Shown here: piece by piece, positions 24,743 to 33,197 of the stretch
How positions within the stretch are numbered: the stretch's first letter is position 1
How the letters are laid out: each line of letters opens with the position of its first letter
Source: Selenomonadaceae bacterium
Lineage (GTDB): Bacteria > Bacillota > Negativicutes > Selenomonadales > Selenomonadaceae
Reading direction: 5' to 3'
Length of the DNA: 64,000 nucleotides
Assembly (NCBI GenBank): GCA_017428215.1
Contig: JAFRRH010000033.1
Span: 30,301 to 94,300, forward strand
Notes under the pieces: generated by a model
Told to the model about the DNA's origin: nothing
What the model saw: the letters and a program-made list of their open reading frames with translations, nothing else
The model's database searches: none
Translations under genes and position numbers: made by a program

Positions 24743-26298
24743 TAGGAATTTTTGTAGCCGATAGCGCGAAGTTTTTTTATAGCGGCGGGCAAGTTATTCA
24801 TCACGTTGGAGGCGATTAAACCCTCTGCATTTTTCTGCGCGGCGAAATTTCCTGCGGTACCGTGTAGCCAAACGCCCGTCAGCGGTGCAAATGGTGTTTG
24901 TTTCATGAGACCAGCAATCGCGCCCGCTAAAACATCTCCACAGCCACCCGACGCCATAGAACTGTTGCCAAGTGGTGAGATAAAAATTTCTCCGTTCGGA
25001 TAGCCAACGATTGTAACTTCGCATTTGGCAACGATTATTGCGCGATATTCCTGCGCGGCGCGTCTAACTTCCGGCACGAGCGCGGGACGCAATTTTTCGA
25101 CGGGAATATCTAACAGTGCGGATAATTCGCCTAAATGCGGCGTGAGGATTGGGATTTGTTTGCAAGCTTTAAGTTCGTCCGCTTTGCCATTGAACGGATA
25201 AATTGCGTCGGCGTCGAGTATTAGCGGCTTGTCGACTTCTGCGACGATTTTTCTAACTAAAGCTTGAGTTTCACGTTCGCGACCAAGTCCACAGCCAATT
25301 AAAATTGCGTCGGCTTTTTCTGCCAAGTCTAAAATTTTTTCCGACGCTTTATCGCCGCCGATTATGCCCTGCTTAACCTCGTCTAGCGGTGCCGTTATGA
25401 CTTCGGTTAATTTCGTTTCGTAAATCGGATTGAGGCTTTCAGGCGTCGTTAATGTAACTAATCCTGCGCCGACTTTCATTGCGCTCATTGCCGCTAAACT
25501 TGCCGCGCCCGTCATGCCACGCGAGCCAGCTACGATTAAAATTTTCCCGCAAGTGCCCTTGTGCGAATCTTTAGGGCGTTCAGGCAGGAATGTTAGCGCA
25601 AGTTCGTCGTCAACCAGCGTTTGATGGATTTCGTCGTTTAAAAGTCCGGCGGGCAATCCGATATTTGCAATTAAAATTTTACCGACATAAGACGCGCCAG
25701 GACAGATATAATGTCCGACTTTTGGCAAGCCGAGCGCGACGGTACACGTTGCTTGCATAGCCGCCTCGCCGACTGCGCCAGTGTCAGCCTCTACGCCAGA
25801 GGGAATATCAATCGCGACAGTGATTTTTTTTGCGGCGTTGACCAGGCGAATCAAACGCAATGCGCCAGGTCGAAGTTGTCCGCTAAAGCCCGTACCTAAA
25901 AGCCCGTCGACAACTGCGTCCGAAAATCTCAACGTGACTTGCAGACGTTCCCAAGCTCTGTCGCTTTCCAGCTGTTGAAGTTCGACGCCCATGCCGCGCA
26001 GAATTCGCATTTGGACGTTAAGCGATTGCGTGCGGTGGTCTTTATCGCCGAGCAGAAAAATTTTCACACGTGCGCCCGCGTTCGACAAATATCTTGCCGC
26101 CACCAAAGCATCGCCGCCGTTATTGCCGCTACCCGCCAAAATACAAATACTTTTTCTGGTTACATCACCCAAAATATTTTTGAGTGCTTTGAAGACACGA
26201 TGCCCCGCGCTTTCCATTAGCGACAATTCGGGCAAGCCGTATTCTTCTACCGCGCTCCTGTCTATCTCGTGCATTTGTTTTGCGAATGCCACTTTCAT
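24742..26298 (-). CDS. nnr: Bifunctional NAD(P)HX epimerase/dehydratase
   Basis: A 518-residue metabolite-repair enzyme that restores damaged NAD(P)H hydrates. The N-terminal YjeF-N epimerase domain (residues 1-215) shows KQMHEIDRSAVEEYGLP and ILAGSGNNGGDALVAARYL. The C-terminal YjeF-C ribokinase-like dehydratase (about 225-518) shows KGTCGKILIVAGSRGMTGAA, LTPHLGEL and GNSSMASGGCGDVLAGAIAG. The start is ATG 26298 after GGAGG; an in-frame upstream extension overlaps acpS. This fusion next to acpS is a common bacterial arrangement. Confidence 0.95.
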   Translation of the reverse strand: MKVAFAKQMHEIDRSAVEEYGLPELSLMESAGHRVFKALKNILGDVTRKSICILAGSGNNGGDALVAARYLSNAGARVKIFLLGDKDHRTQSLNVQMRILRGMGVELQQLESDRAWERLQVTLRFSDAVVDGLLGTGFSGQLRPGALRLIRLVNAAKKITVAIDIPSGVEADTGAVGEAAMQATCTVALGLPKVGHYICPGASYVGKILIANIGLPAGLLNDEIHQTLVDDELALTFLPERPKDSHKGTCGKILIVAGSRGMTGAASLAAMSAMKVGAGLVTLTTPESLNPIYETKLTEVITAPLDEVKQGIIGGDKASEKILDLAEKADAILIGCGLGRERETQALVRKIVAEVDKPLILDADAIYPFNGKADELKACKQIPILTPHLGELSALLDIPVEKLRPALVPEVRRAAQEYRAIIVAKCEVTIVGYPNGEIFISPLGNSSMASGGCGDVLAGAIAGLMKQTPFAPLTGVWLHGTAGNFAAQKNAEGLIASNVMNNLPAAIKKLRAIGYKNS

Positions 26299-26317
26299 AC
26301 AAAAATCCTCCAAAATT

Positions 26318-26683
26318 TTATTCAATAATACAAGTTGCCGTTGCAAAATTTTGCGAATGACTTAGACTGACAAAAATTTTCTCTATACCTTTTGATTCGG
26401 CTAAAGTTTCTGCCTTGCCGCGCAGATTAATTTTTGGTGCTCCGCGTTCGTCGTTTACAATTTCAACGTCTGTTAGTTGCGTGATAATCCCCGTGCCCAA
26501 CGCCTTAAAAAAAGCCTCCTTAGCGGCAAATCTTGCGGCATAGGAGGCGGCGGAATTTTTCCCGCGACTTTCGCAATAACTTTGTTCAATTTCTGTGAAG
26601 ACTTTGTTCCTAAAATTTTCCTTGCCAACAGCCTTTCGCACGCGCTCAATCTCTATAATGTCCGTGCCAATTCCGATAATCAT
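26318..26683 (-). CDS. acpS: Holo-[acyl-carrier-protein] synthase
   Basis: A 121-residue phosphopantetheinyl transferase that activates ACP. It begins MIIGIGTDIIEIERV (metal-binding Asp/Glu), has FAAKEAFFKALGTG (catalytic Glu/Lys) and ends with VSLSHSQNFATATCI. It overlaps the stop of motB by four bases, so it is probably translated from the motA-motB message, and runs on to the NAD(P)HX repair gene. Confidence 0.95.
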   Translation of the reverse strand: MIIGIGTDIIEIERVRKAVGKENFRNKVFTEIEQSYCESRGKNSAASYAARFAAKEAFFKALGTGIITQLTDVEIVNDERGAPKINLRGKAETLAESKGIEKIFVSLSHSQNFATATCIIE

Positions 26684-27474
26684 TTTGCTACTAAGTCCAC
26701 ATCTGATTTAGTATGAAAACCTTCATTGGGATTAAAGGAAAGACTCCGCGCAATTAAAATTTCTACGCGACGATTCCTCTGCTTATTTTCCGCCGTATCG
26801 TTCATGGCAATCGGACGATATTCGCCGTAACCAATCGCGGAAAATCTTGCGGGATTGAGATTCTGATTAATCGACAGCAAATATTTCATAAACGTCATCG
26901 CACGTACCGAGCTAAGCTCCCAGTTCGAGGGGAATTGCGGGGTATTAATCGGGTCGGTGTCCGTGTGACCGCTGATTAAAACACGTTCGGGAACTTGCGC
27001 CAAAAGTCCTGCGACAATCGGACCAATTCGCTGTGATTCGGGCACTAAATCCGCTGAACCCGACGGGAACAACGCACGCTCTTTTATACGAATCATCAAG
27101 CCCTCTTCATCAAGTTGCGTTGATAATTCGTCCTGCAAATTATTTTCGCGGATATATTCTTCCAACTGATTTTGTAAGTCTTGAAGCTGTTGATTTTCCT
27201 GCAGATAAGCGGAGTTGCCCGCGTCTTCGGAGCTGATAATTTCGCGTTGCATTGAGTTTGAAGGTCCCGCTTTATCGAAGAATGACGGACCGCCCATGTT
27301 AAAAGCCGCCGTGAACGCTTGCGCCATTTGTACAAGTTTCGTCTGGTCAGTCTGCGAAATCGCGAACAGGCAGATAAACAACGCCAACAACAGCGTCATT
27401 AAGTCGGAGTAGGGAAGGAGCCAAGCCTCGCTGGCTTCTTCTTCGTGTTTCTTCGCGTGTTTTTTTCGCGCCAA
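26680..27474 (-). CDS. motB: Flagellar motor stator protein MotB
   Basis: A 264-residue stator subunit that anchors the motor to peptidoglycan. The single N-terminal membrane helix carries the proton-accepting Asp (WLLPYSDLMTLLLALFICLFAIS). A Gln/Glu-rich linker (about 85-120) leads to an OmpA-like domain with ISGHTDTDPI, NWELSSVRAMTFMKYLL and NRRVEILI. It starts six bases after motA. Confidence 0.93.
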   Translation of the reverse strand: MARKKHAKKHEEEASEAWLLPYSDLMTLLLALFICLFAISQTDQTKLVQMAQAFTAAFNMGGPSFFDKAGPSNSMQREIISSEDAGNSAYLQENQQLQDLQNQLEEYIRENNLQDELSTQLDEEGLMIRIKERALFPSGSADLVPESQRIGPIVAGLLAQVPERVLISGHTDTDPINTPQFPSNWELSSVRAMTFMKYLLSINQNLNPARFSAIGYGEYRPIAMNDTAENKQRNRRVEILIARSLSFNPNEGFHTKSDVDLVAK

Positions 27475-27479
27475 TTAAA

Positions 27480-28256
27480 TCACCCCTTACTACTAATGCC
27501 TTCGCGTTCGCCCTGCGGAATATAAATCATAAGTTTGGATTCAATCTGCGTAGGAGAATCGCCCGCTTGCAACGACAGGATTCCTTCCATAATCATGCGC
27601 TTATGACTAACTTCGTTTTCCGATTTAATTTTAAGTTTGTTAGCAAATGGGAGCCAAAGAACGTAACCGGTAAAAATACCCAAGATTGTTGCAACGAACG
27701 CCGCCGCGATTGAGTGACCGAGCTTGTCAATATCATTCAAGTTGCCCAATGCCGCGATAAGACCGACGACCGCGCCCAAAACGCCCAGAGTTGGTGCATA
27801 AGTTCCCGCTTGAGAAAATATCGAGCGCATTTCCGCATGGCGTTGCTCCATGATTGTAAGTTCCGCGTCCAACACGTCGCCGACGAATTCGGGATCCATG
27901 CCGTCGATAACCATACTTAAGCCGTTGCGGAAGAACGGATCTTGAATATCTTCGACGCGGCTTTCCAATGCCAGAATACCTTCACGGCGGGCAAGTTGGC
28001 TCAGCTCAACAAAAGTTTGCACGAGTTCGCCCCTGCTTTGTTCGTCATTGCCGCGCATGAGCAATTTGAAGAGCGTCGGCACCTTTGACATCTGCTCCAT
28101 AGTGAAAGCGTTAAATAGACAGGCAATCGTTCCGCCGATAATTATTAAGAACGCGGCGGGATTGTTCAATGCACTAAGCGGCGCACCCTTCAGAATCATA
28201 CCGACGAAGACAGAAATTATTCCGCCGACTAGCCCTATTACTGTAGATTTTTCCAA
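27480..28256 (-). CDS. motA: Flagellar motor stator protein MotA
   Basis: A 258-residue stator subunit with four membrane segments. It includes GLVGGIISVFVGMILKG at the N-terminus, a cytoplasmic loop with RREGILALESRVEDIQDPFFRNG, and the last two helices (YAPTLGVLGAVVGLIAALGNL and the segment before WLPFANKLKIKSENE). The start is TTG 28256 after GGAGGAGG; an upstream in-frame TTG at 28277 encodes the ribosome-binding site itself. This is first gene of the motA-motB-acpS-nnr transcript. No clear sigma-28 promoter was found in 28257-28420, an AT-rich stretch without a gene. Confidence 0.92.
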   Translation of the reverse strand: MEKSTVIGLVGGIISVFVGMILKGAPLSALNNPAAFLIIIGGTIACLFNAFTMEQMSKVPTLFKLLMRGNDEQSRGELVQTFVELSQLARREGILALESRVEDIQDPFFRNGLSMVIDGMDPEFVGDVLDAELTIMEQRHAEMRSIFSQAGTYAPTLGVLGAVVGLIAALGNLNDIDKLGHSIAAAFVATILGIFTGYVLWLPFANKLKIKSENEVSHKRMIMEGILSLQAGDSPTQIESKLMIYIPQGEREGISSKG

Positions 28257-28421
28257 AACAAGTAGCCTCCTCCTCAAGCTAAAAACTTACGCAATAAAAG
28301 ATTTAGATAATGCCGAATTATTAAGTTCCTGTTCAATGCAAAAAAAAAAAATCCTGCCGCCGCAAAATTTTTTTCCAAAGTTAGTAGATTCTCTTGCTAA
28401 TTTCCGTATAAAATTCTTCCG

Positions 28422-28456
28422 TAAAAAAACCGCCCCCAAAAATTTTTAGAGGCGGC
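28422..28456 (-). terminator. Terminator of the sucrose operon
   Basis: A CCGCC/GGCGG hairpin with an A/T-rich inner part (28430-28434, 28451-28455) and a T7 run on the minus strand, just after scrB. Confidence 0.7.
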
Positions 28457-28479
28457 TAAAACTTTTTATAGTGGTAATT

Positions 28480-30033
28480 TTATTTGTACGTGAATGAGCC
28501 AAGCTCCCAAACTTTGCCGGAAATTCTCTGGAGCGGTTTATCGCCGGAGACTTCAAGAATCGGAGCAACGTCTTCTTCCGGATAAACGAGGAGACTGCAA
28601 GCTTCTTCGCCGTCCTGCAAGAACAGTTCGATAACGGATTTGTCAACGAAGAGACGGAAATTGAGTTCAAGGTTAGTGAAGAGCTTAAACTTGCGAGTAC
28701 CTATATTGACGTCGGTATTTTTGCCGTCGCTAAACGGACGAATGCCTTTGCCGCCGAGTTTCATGCCTTCGCGGTCGAGGCTTATAATTTGGTTATCGCG
28801 GTCGTATTTAATAACGAATTTTTCTTCGCCCCATTTAACAGCGACTTCCGCCTTGCGAGCCGCACCGAAGGTAAGCGTAAGTTCGGTTTCAGAGGCTTCC
28901 GGCAGTTTGACGACAGTATTTTGTCCGTTGGAAACGTCAACATCGGTGCGAGTCTGGCGAAGGGCTTTCATTTCTTCGACTGGCTGACTGCGGACTTTAC
29001 CTTGATGAATAGTAAGTTCACGCGGCATAGTCAAGGAGTAGAGCCAACCGTCTGCGGCGGATTCAACAGTGTCAGTGAGGTCGGGCATACCAACCCAACC
29101 AATCATAATGTGGCGGGCTTCGTTAGCAAATACTTGCGGAGAGTAGAAATCAAAGCCCTTGTCGAGTTCGTGGAATTTGCCGTGAATCATATCGAGGCTA
29201 TCAACGGAGAAATGTCCGATAAAGTAGCCAGCGAGGCAGTGATTTTGATATTTAAGTTCTTCATGCTTAACACCTTGCGGGCAGACAATCAGAACGTCCA
29301 TATCTTCAAACTGCAAAAGGTTGGGGCATTCCCACATGTAGCCGAAATCGTAGTAATCGGTTTTGACTTCGCCGAGAAGTTCCCAGCCGCCCTCTGGTTT
29401 TTCCTTGTAAATAAGAACTGCGCCGTTAGTCGGACGCGAACTCTTAGCGGGGTCGCTCATGCGTTGCGCCGCCATAGCGAAGTAACGAACGCCGTTGCGA
29501 TAAAAGAAATTAGGATCTCTGAAATGCGCGGTGTAACCTTCGGGGTTGCCGTAAACTTGAATTTCTTCCAACGTTATGGAGCCGTCTTCCTGGAGCGTGC
29601 CGAAACGTTGTGCAACTGTACGAACATAATTTTCATCGCGGGCATTGCAGGTGTAGAAAACGCGAACTTTGCCGTCTTCGACGAAACCGCAACCGCTGTG
29701 GCAACCGTCTTTGTCGTGCTCATCTCTGGGCCAGAGCGAAAGTTCGGGCATGGTGTAGTTGATGAAATCTTTCGTCGCGGTGTGCATCCACGATTTATTT
29801 TTATGCCATTGCTGATTTTCGGGAACGGGATTCCATTGGCAGAAAATGTGATAGGTTCCGTCGCAACAGCACAAGCCGTTCGGGTCGCTTATAAGTGAAT
29901 GCGGCGCATCGATATGAAAACGATTGTGCCAGCGCGAGGTGTACGGAATTTCTCCGCGTACGCGCTCGTCAACTGCCTGCTTGTTGAACTTCGCCTTGAT
30001 AGCCTCCAAGGTTTCGCCGGACTTCTTTGCCAT
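28480..30033 (-). CDS. scrB: Sucrose-6-phosphate hydrolase (GH32)
   Basis: A 517-residue family GH32 beta-fructosidase. It has the nucleophile motif ISDPNG, the substrate-binding FRDPNFF, and the acid/base WECPNLL, followed by a C-terminal beta-sandwich with KSVIELFLQDGEEACSLLVYP. Its neighbour is a sucrose-type PTS permease, so the likely substrate is sucrose-6-phosphate, yielding glucose-6-phosphate and fructose. No signal peptide is present, consistent with a cytoplasmic enzyme. A start at ATG 30033 is supported by a purine-rich GGGAGG upstream. Confidence 0.9.
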   Translation of the reverse strand: MAKKSGETLEAIKAKFNKQAVDERVRGEIPYTSRWHNRFHIDAPHSLISDPNGLCCCDGTYHIFCQWNPVPENQQWHKNKSWMHTATKDFINYTMPELSLWPRDEHDKDGCHSGCGFVEDGKVRVFYTCNARDENYVRTVAQRFGTLQEDGSITLEEIQVYGNPEGYTAHFRDPNFFYRNGVRYFAMAAQRMSDPAKSSRPTNGAVLIYKEKPEGGWELLGEVKTDYYDFGYMWECPNLLQFEDMDVLIVCPQGVKHEELKYQNHCLAGYFIGHFSVDSLDMIHGKFHELDKGFDFYSPQVFANEARHIMIGWVGMPDLTDTVESAADGWLYSLTMPRELTIHQGKVRSQPVEEMKALRQTRTDVDVSNGQNTVVKLPEASETELTLTFGAARKAEVAVKWGEEKFVIKYDRDNQIISLDREGMKLGGKGIRPFSDGKNTDVNIGTRKFKLFTNLELNFRLFVDKSVIELFLQDGEEACSLLVYPEEDVAPILEVSGDKPLQRISGKVWELGSFTYK

Positions 30034-30085
30034 AAAAATTCCTCCCTTTGACTAAAAAAATATAATAATTCTTAAGATGATGTTT

Positions 30086-30131
30086 AAAAACAGCCGCGCC
30101 CGTATGAATTTCCTAACAAAACGAGCGCGGC
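30086..30131 (-). terminator. Intercistronic hairpin between the sucrose permease and hydrolase genes
   Basis: A perfect 7-bp GCCGCGC/GCGCGGC stem (30093-30099, 30125-30131) with a 25-base loop and a T5 run on the minus strand. It may act as a weak terminator or an RNA-stabilising element that uncouples scrA from scrB levels. Confidence 0.5.
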
Positions 30132-30160
30132 AATTTCTAAAGCAAAGTTGCATAAAAATT

Positions 30161-32089
30161 TTATTCGTCGTGTTTAAAGAGCGTGTAAGTCAATGCAAAG
30201 CCAACTGCAAATGCAATTATATTGACGATAAGATATTGAAGAATTTGACCATTCATGTAGAGAAGCATACCGGGCAGAACCGTGATACCCATACCAGTAC
30301 CAGCAAGTCCGAGGAAGCTGGAAACTGCACCGCCAGCCGCGCCGCCGACGCAACCGAACATGAAGGGCTTCATAAGACGGAGGTTAATACCGAAGATAGC
30401 AGGTTCGGTGATTCCCAAGAACGCCGGAACTGTAGAGGAAATGTACAAAGCGCGTTTACGCGGATCTTGAGTTTTGAGCGAAACTGCCAATGCCGCACCA
30501 CCCTGAGCAATCGTCGCGCAAGTGATAATCGCGTTGAAGGGGTCGGAGCCTTGAGTTGACAGCAGATAAATTTCCAACGCGCTGAAGACGTGGTGGACAC
30601 CGAAGATAACGATAACCTGTTGCAAGCCGCCGATAATCAAACCGCCGACGACAGGAATTGTCAAGAATTGTTGTACCGCGCCGAAAACAAGTGATTCCAA
30701 ACCGTGCATGATAGGACCAACTACCAAGAAACCAAGCGCCATCGAAACAGTCAAGGTCAAGAACGGAGTAACGATAAGGTCAATCATGTCGGGGATAAAG
30801 GTTTTCAAGAATTGTTGGAATTTAGCAGCGAAAATACCGAGAACGAGTGCAGGGAGAACTGAACCTTGATAGCCGACGAGAGGAATTGTTACGAATCCCA
30901 AATCGAGCGGGATAGGAGTTTTGCCGGCATATTCGGGCAGAGCAGATGCTTCAACCCATGTGAGTCCTTTTTCTGCAATTTCTGCCGCCGAGCCACCGAC
31001 TACATACGCGTTAGGCAAGCCGGGGAAGACGAGCATTAAACCTAAAACGATACCAATAACAGCTGTGCCGCCGAATTTGTTCATCGTCGACCAGCAAACC
31101 AATGCCGGCAAGAAAGCAAACGCCGTATCAGTCAAAACTTGAGTCATCAATAAGAAGTTGGGATCCCATTCGCTACCCATTGAAAGTATAGCACCACGGC
31201 AACCCATGAAAAGACCTGTTGCAACGAGAACGGGGATAATCGGGACGAAAACGTCGCCCAATGTACGCGAAATTTTCTGCATTAAGCTCATTTCGGCGTA
31301 AGCTGCCTCTTTACCGCCGCCGCCCGCCAGTGAAGGTTTAAGCTTAATAAATTCTTCCGTGACTTTGTCAACAAAGCCCGTGCCGCAGATAATCTGATAC
31401 TGCTGAGCCGCGAAAAATTGACCTTTGACGCCTTCGATATTCTCGATTTTTTTCTCTTGAATCTTGGACTTGTCATTGACAATCAAGCGGAGACGAGTCG
31501 CGCAGTGTTCGGCAGTACGAACGTTATCGGGACCGCCGACGTAGTGCATAATCGACTTCGCAACGCGTTCTGCATCGGGCAATCCCGCAAACTGCTTAAT
31601 GACATCGTCATCTTCAACGGGACCAGCAGAGGCTGCCTCTTCAGCCGCCGCTTTAGCTGTGACTTCTTGACCGTCAAGCTCAACAGTAATGTCGCCAAAG
31701 TCCGCGTGGTTCGTGACAACAACCGGTGTCGTCGTCTCGTAGCCAGCTTTCTTAATGGCTTCCGGGCTAAATTCAAGCAGGAGCTGACCGCGTTTAATCT
31801 TGTCGCCAGCCTCTGCTTTCGGCGTAAAGCCCTTGCCGTCCATTTTGACAGTATCCATGCCAACGTGAATCAGCAATTCGATACCGTCATCCGATTTGAG
31901 ACCGATAGCGTGACCCGTCGGGAAGAAAACAGTAATCTCGCCGTCAAACGGAGAGAAAACTTGTCCTTTAGGGTCCTGAACGGCTACGCCGCGTCCCATT
32001 GCGCCGCTCGCAAAAACGGGGTCGTTGATTGAGTTCAACGGAACCAATTTACCGTTCAGCGGGCTGCTAATTCGGATGTCTTTTGCCAT
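30161..32089 (-). CDS. scrA: Sucrose-type PTS permease EIIABC
   Basis: A 642-residue phosphotransferase permease with domain order A-B-C. EIIA (residues 1-150, glucose type) has the phospho-His in LLIHVGMDTVKM. EIIB (about 180-265) has the phospho-Cys in AEHCATRLRLIV. EIIC (about 280-642) contains some ten membrane segments. It takes up and phosphorylates sugar, probably sucrose given scrB downstream. EIIA at the N-terminus is less usual than at the C-terminus. The start is ATG 32089 after AGAAGGGTG. No fructokinase or ScrR-type regulator lies beside it. Confidence 0.88.
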   Translation of the reverse strand: MAKDIRISSPLNGKLVPLNSINDPVFASGAMGRGVAVQDPKGQVFSPFDGEITVFFPTGHAIGLKSDDGIELLIHVGMDTVKMDGKGFTPKAEAGDKIKRGQLLLEFSPEAIKKAGYETTTPVVVTNHADFGDITVELDGQEVTAKAAAEEAASAGPVEDDDVIKQFAGLPDAERVAKSIMHYVGGPDNVRTAEHCATRLRLIVNDKSKIQEKKIENIEGVKGQFFAAQQYQIICGTGFVDKVTEEFIKLKPSLAGGGGKEAAYAEMSLMQKISRTLGDVFVPIIPVLVATGLFMGCRGAILSMGSEWDPNFLLMTQVLTDTAFAFLPALVCWSTMNKFGGTAVIGIVLGLMLVFPGLPNAYVVGGSAAEIAEKGLTWVEASALPEYAGKTPIPLDLGFVTIPLVGYQGSVLPALVLGIFAAKFQQFLKTFIPDMIDLIVTPFLTLTVSMALGFLVVGPIMHGLESLVFGAVQQFLTIPVVGGLIIGGLQQVIVIFGVHHVFSALEIYLLSTQGSDPFNAIITCATIAQGGAALAVSLKTQDPRKRALYISSTVPAFLGITEPAIFGINLRLMKPFMFGCVGGAAGGAVSSFLGLAGTGMGITVLPGMLLYMNGQILQYLIVNIIAFAVGFALTYTLFKHDE

Positions 32090-32135
32090 AAAAAACCACA
32101 CCCTTCTAAAAATTAAACCCACAATATTTTAATTG

Positions 32136-32181
32136 GTTGTAACACCTTCAACATTATACTTTCAGAATGTTTCAACGTCAA
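32136..32181 (-). promoter_or_regulatory. Promoter and possible operator of the sucrose operon
   Basis: On the minus strand, TTGACG (32176-32181), 17 bases, TATAAT (32153-32158). Directly after the -10 box is an interrupted palindrome GTTG-N9-CAAC (32136-32152), placed where a repressor would block initiation. I see no good CcpA cre match. Confidence 0.65.
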
Positions 32182-32219
32182 TCATAAAAAAATTTTTTCT
32201 TGCAGAGTTTACTCCAGGC

Positions 32220-32246
32220 AAAAAAAATCCCCCGAACTCGGAGGGA
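32220..32246 (-). terminator. Terminator of the exported methyltransferase-like gene
   Basis: An imperfect C-rich/G-rich hairpin (32228-32246) followed on the minus strand by T8. Confidence 0.6.
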
Positions 32247-32257
32247 GTAAAATTTCT

Positions 32258-33187
32258 TTAAATCGCAGTGATAACCCACAAATAATTTTTAGCTGAAATC
32301 TCATTAATTTTTTCAATCTGCGCGGGCGTCAATTTATTCTCAATGTAAAGTTTAGGCGTTCCGGTGAAGAGCGGATATTTCACGGCGCGAAGTCCATGAG
32401 CTTTCAAGAATTCCATAGCTTCCTGCTCGTCCTGTAAAGATTCGTCGGAAATTTTATCGCCGAAAACATTTTCATACATAGTTTTAGTTTCGGCGTAAAG
32501 TGTAGGAGCTTCCGCGTCGCCGTAGAGAGCCGCCGCAACGTCGGTAAAATATTTTTTCTGGCAGAAGTCGGAAGTTATCATACAGCCGCCGTGCTTTTTG
32601 AGGACGTCGCGAATATTATCATACATTTGGGCGCGAACGTCGTCGGCAAGATAAATCATTACGCCCTGTTCGATAATGCAAATCTCGCCTTTAAATTTAT
32701 CCGCGCTTGCCATCATTCCGGCTCTATCTTGGAGCCAAAACGCATCGTACTCGACATTTTTTATTGCCTTCTTGCTTCCGAATTCTTCAAGGCACCAGTC
32801 GCCGATAAGACAGACTGTTTGCAACTCGCCTACAACAACTCGACGCCCTTCATCACCTAAAATCATAGCTCGCGGCGACAAACTGCACGCCAAATCGAAG
32901 ATATTATTATAATTTTTTCCGCGAACGAATTCCATTGCGGCGGCGAAGTTCAATTCTTGATAAAGTGCGTTCGTCTTTTCAAGCCGCTCAAAGTCGTTAA
33001 GATTATCTGCGTGGAAGAAAACAGGACGTTCAATCAACTTTAAAAATTTTTGCGCCTCCGGAATGCCTGCCGCCGCTAACCACTGCAACTTGACCTGCGC
33101 GGAGTATTCGACCATTTCAAATTCTGCCGCCCGCGCCGTCGTCGTCAACATCAGCGCGAACATTAGCACGCTTAAAAATCTTTTCAT
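32258..33187 (-). CDS. Exported leucine-carboxyl-methyltransferase-like protein
   Basis: A 309-residue protein with a clear signal peptide (MKRFLSVLMFALMLTTTARA) followed by a domain of the LCM/PPM1 SAM-methyltransferase family. FDLACSLSPRAMIL takes the place of motif I (usually with a G-x-G core), WLQDR follows, and EQGVMIYLADDV matches the family EG..MYL motif. The Gly-poor motif I may impair SAM binding. Export of a SAM-dependent enzyme is odd, so it may have lost activity or use another ligand. The start is ATG 33187 after GAGGTG; it overlaps nothing but starts 11 bases before the ilvB stop ends. Confidence 0.65.
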   Translation of the reverse strand: MKRFLSVLMFALMLTTTARAAEFEMVEYSAQVKLQWLAAAGIPEAQKFLKLIERPVFFHADNLNDFERLEKTNALYQELNFAAAMEFVRGKNYNNIFDLACSLSPRAMILGDEGRRVVVGELQTVCLIGDWCLEEFGSKKAIKNVEYDAFWLQDRAGMMASADKFKGEICIIEQGVMIYLADDVRAQMYDNIRDVLKKHGGCMITSDFCQKKYFTDVAAALYGDAEAPTLYAETKTMYENVFGDKISDESLQDEQEAMEFLKAHGLRAVKYPLFTGTPKLYIENKLTPAQIEKINEISAKNYLWVITAI

Positions 33188-33197
33188 CTGCAACACC

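Noticed and set aside
28257..28360. Sigma-28 type flagellar promoter before motA
   Set aside because: No acceptable match to the GCCGATAA box with correct spacing was found.
28789..29898. Long plus-strand frame (369 codons) inside the sucrose hydrolase region
   Set aside because: It is antisense to scrB, whose GH32 motifs are all intact; composition is that of a shadow frame.
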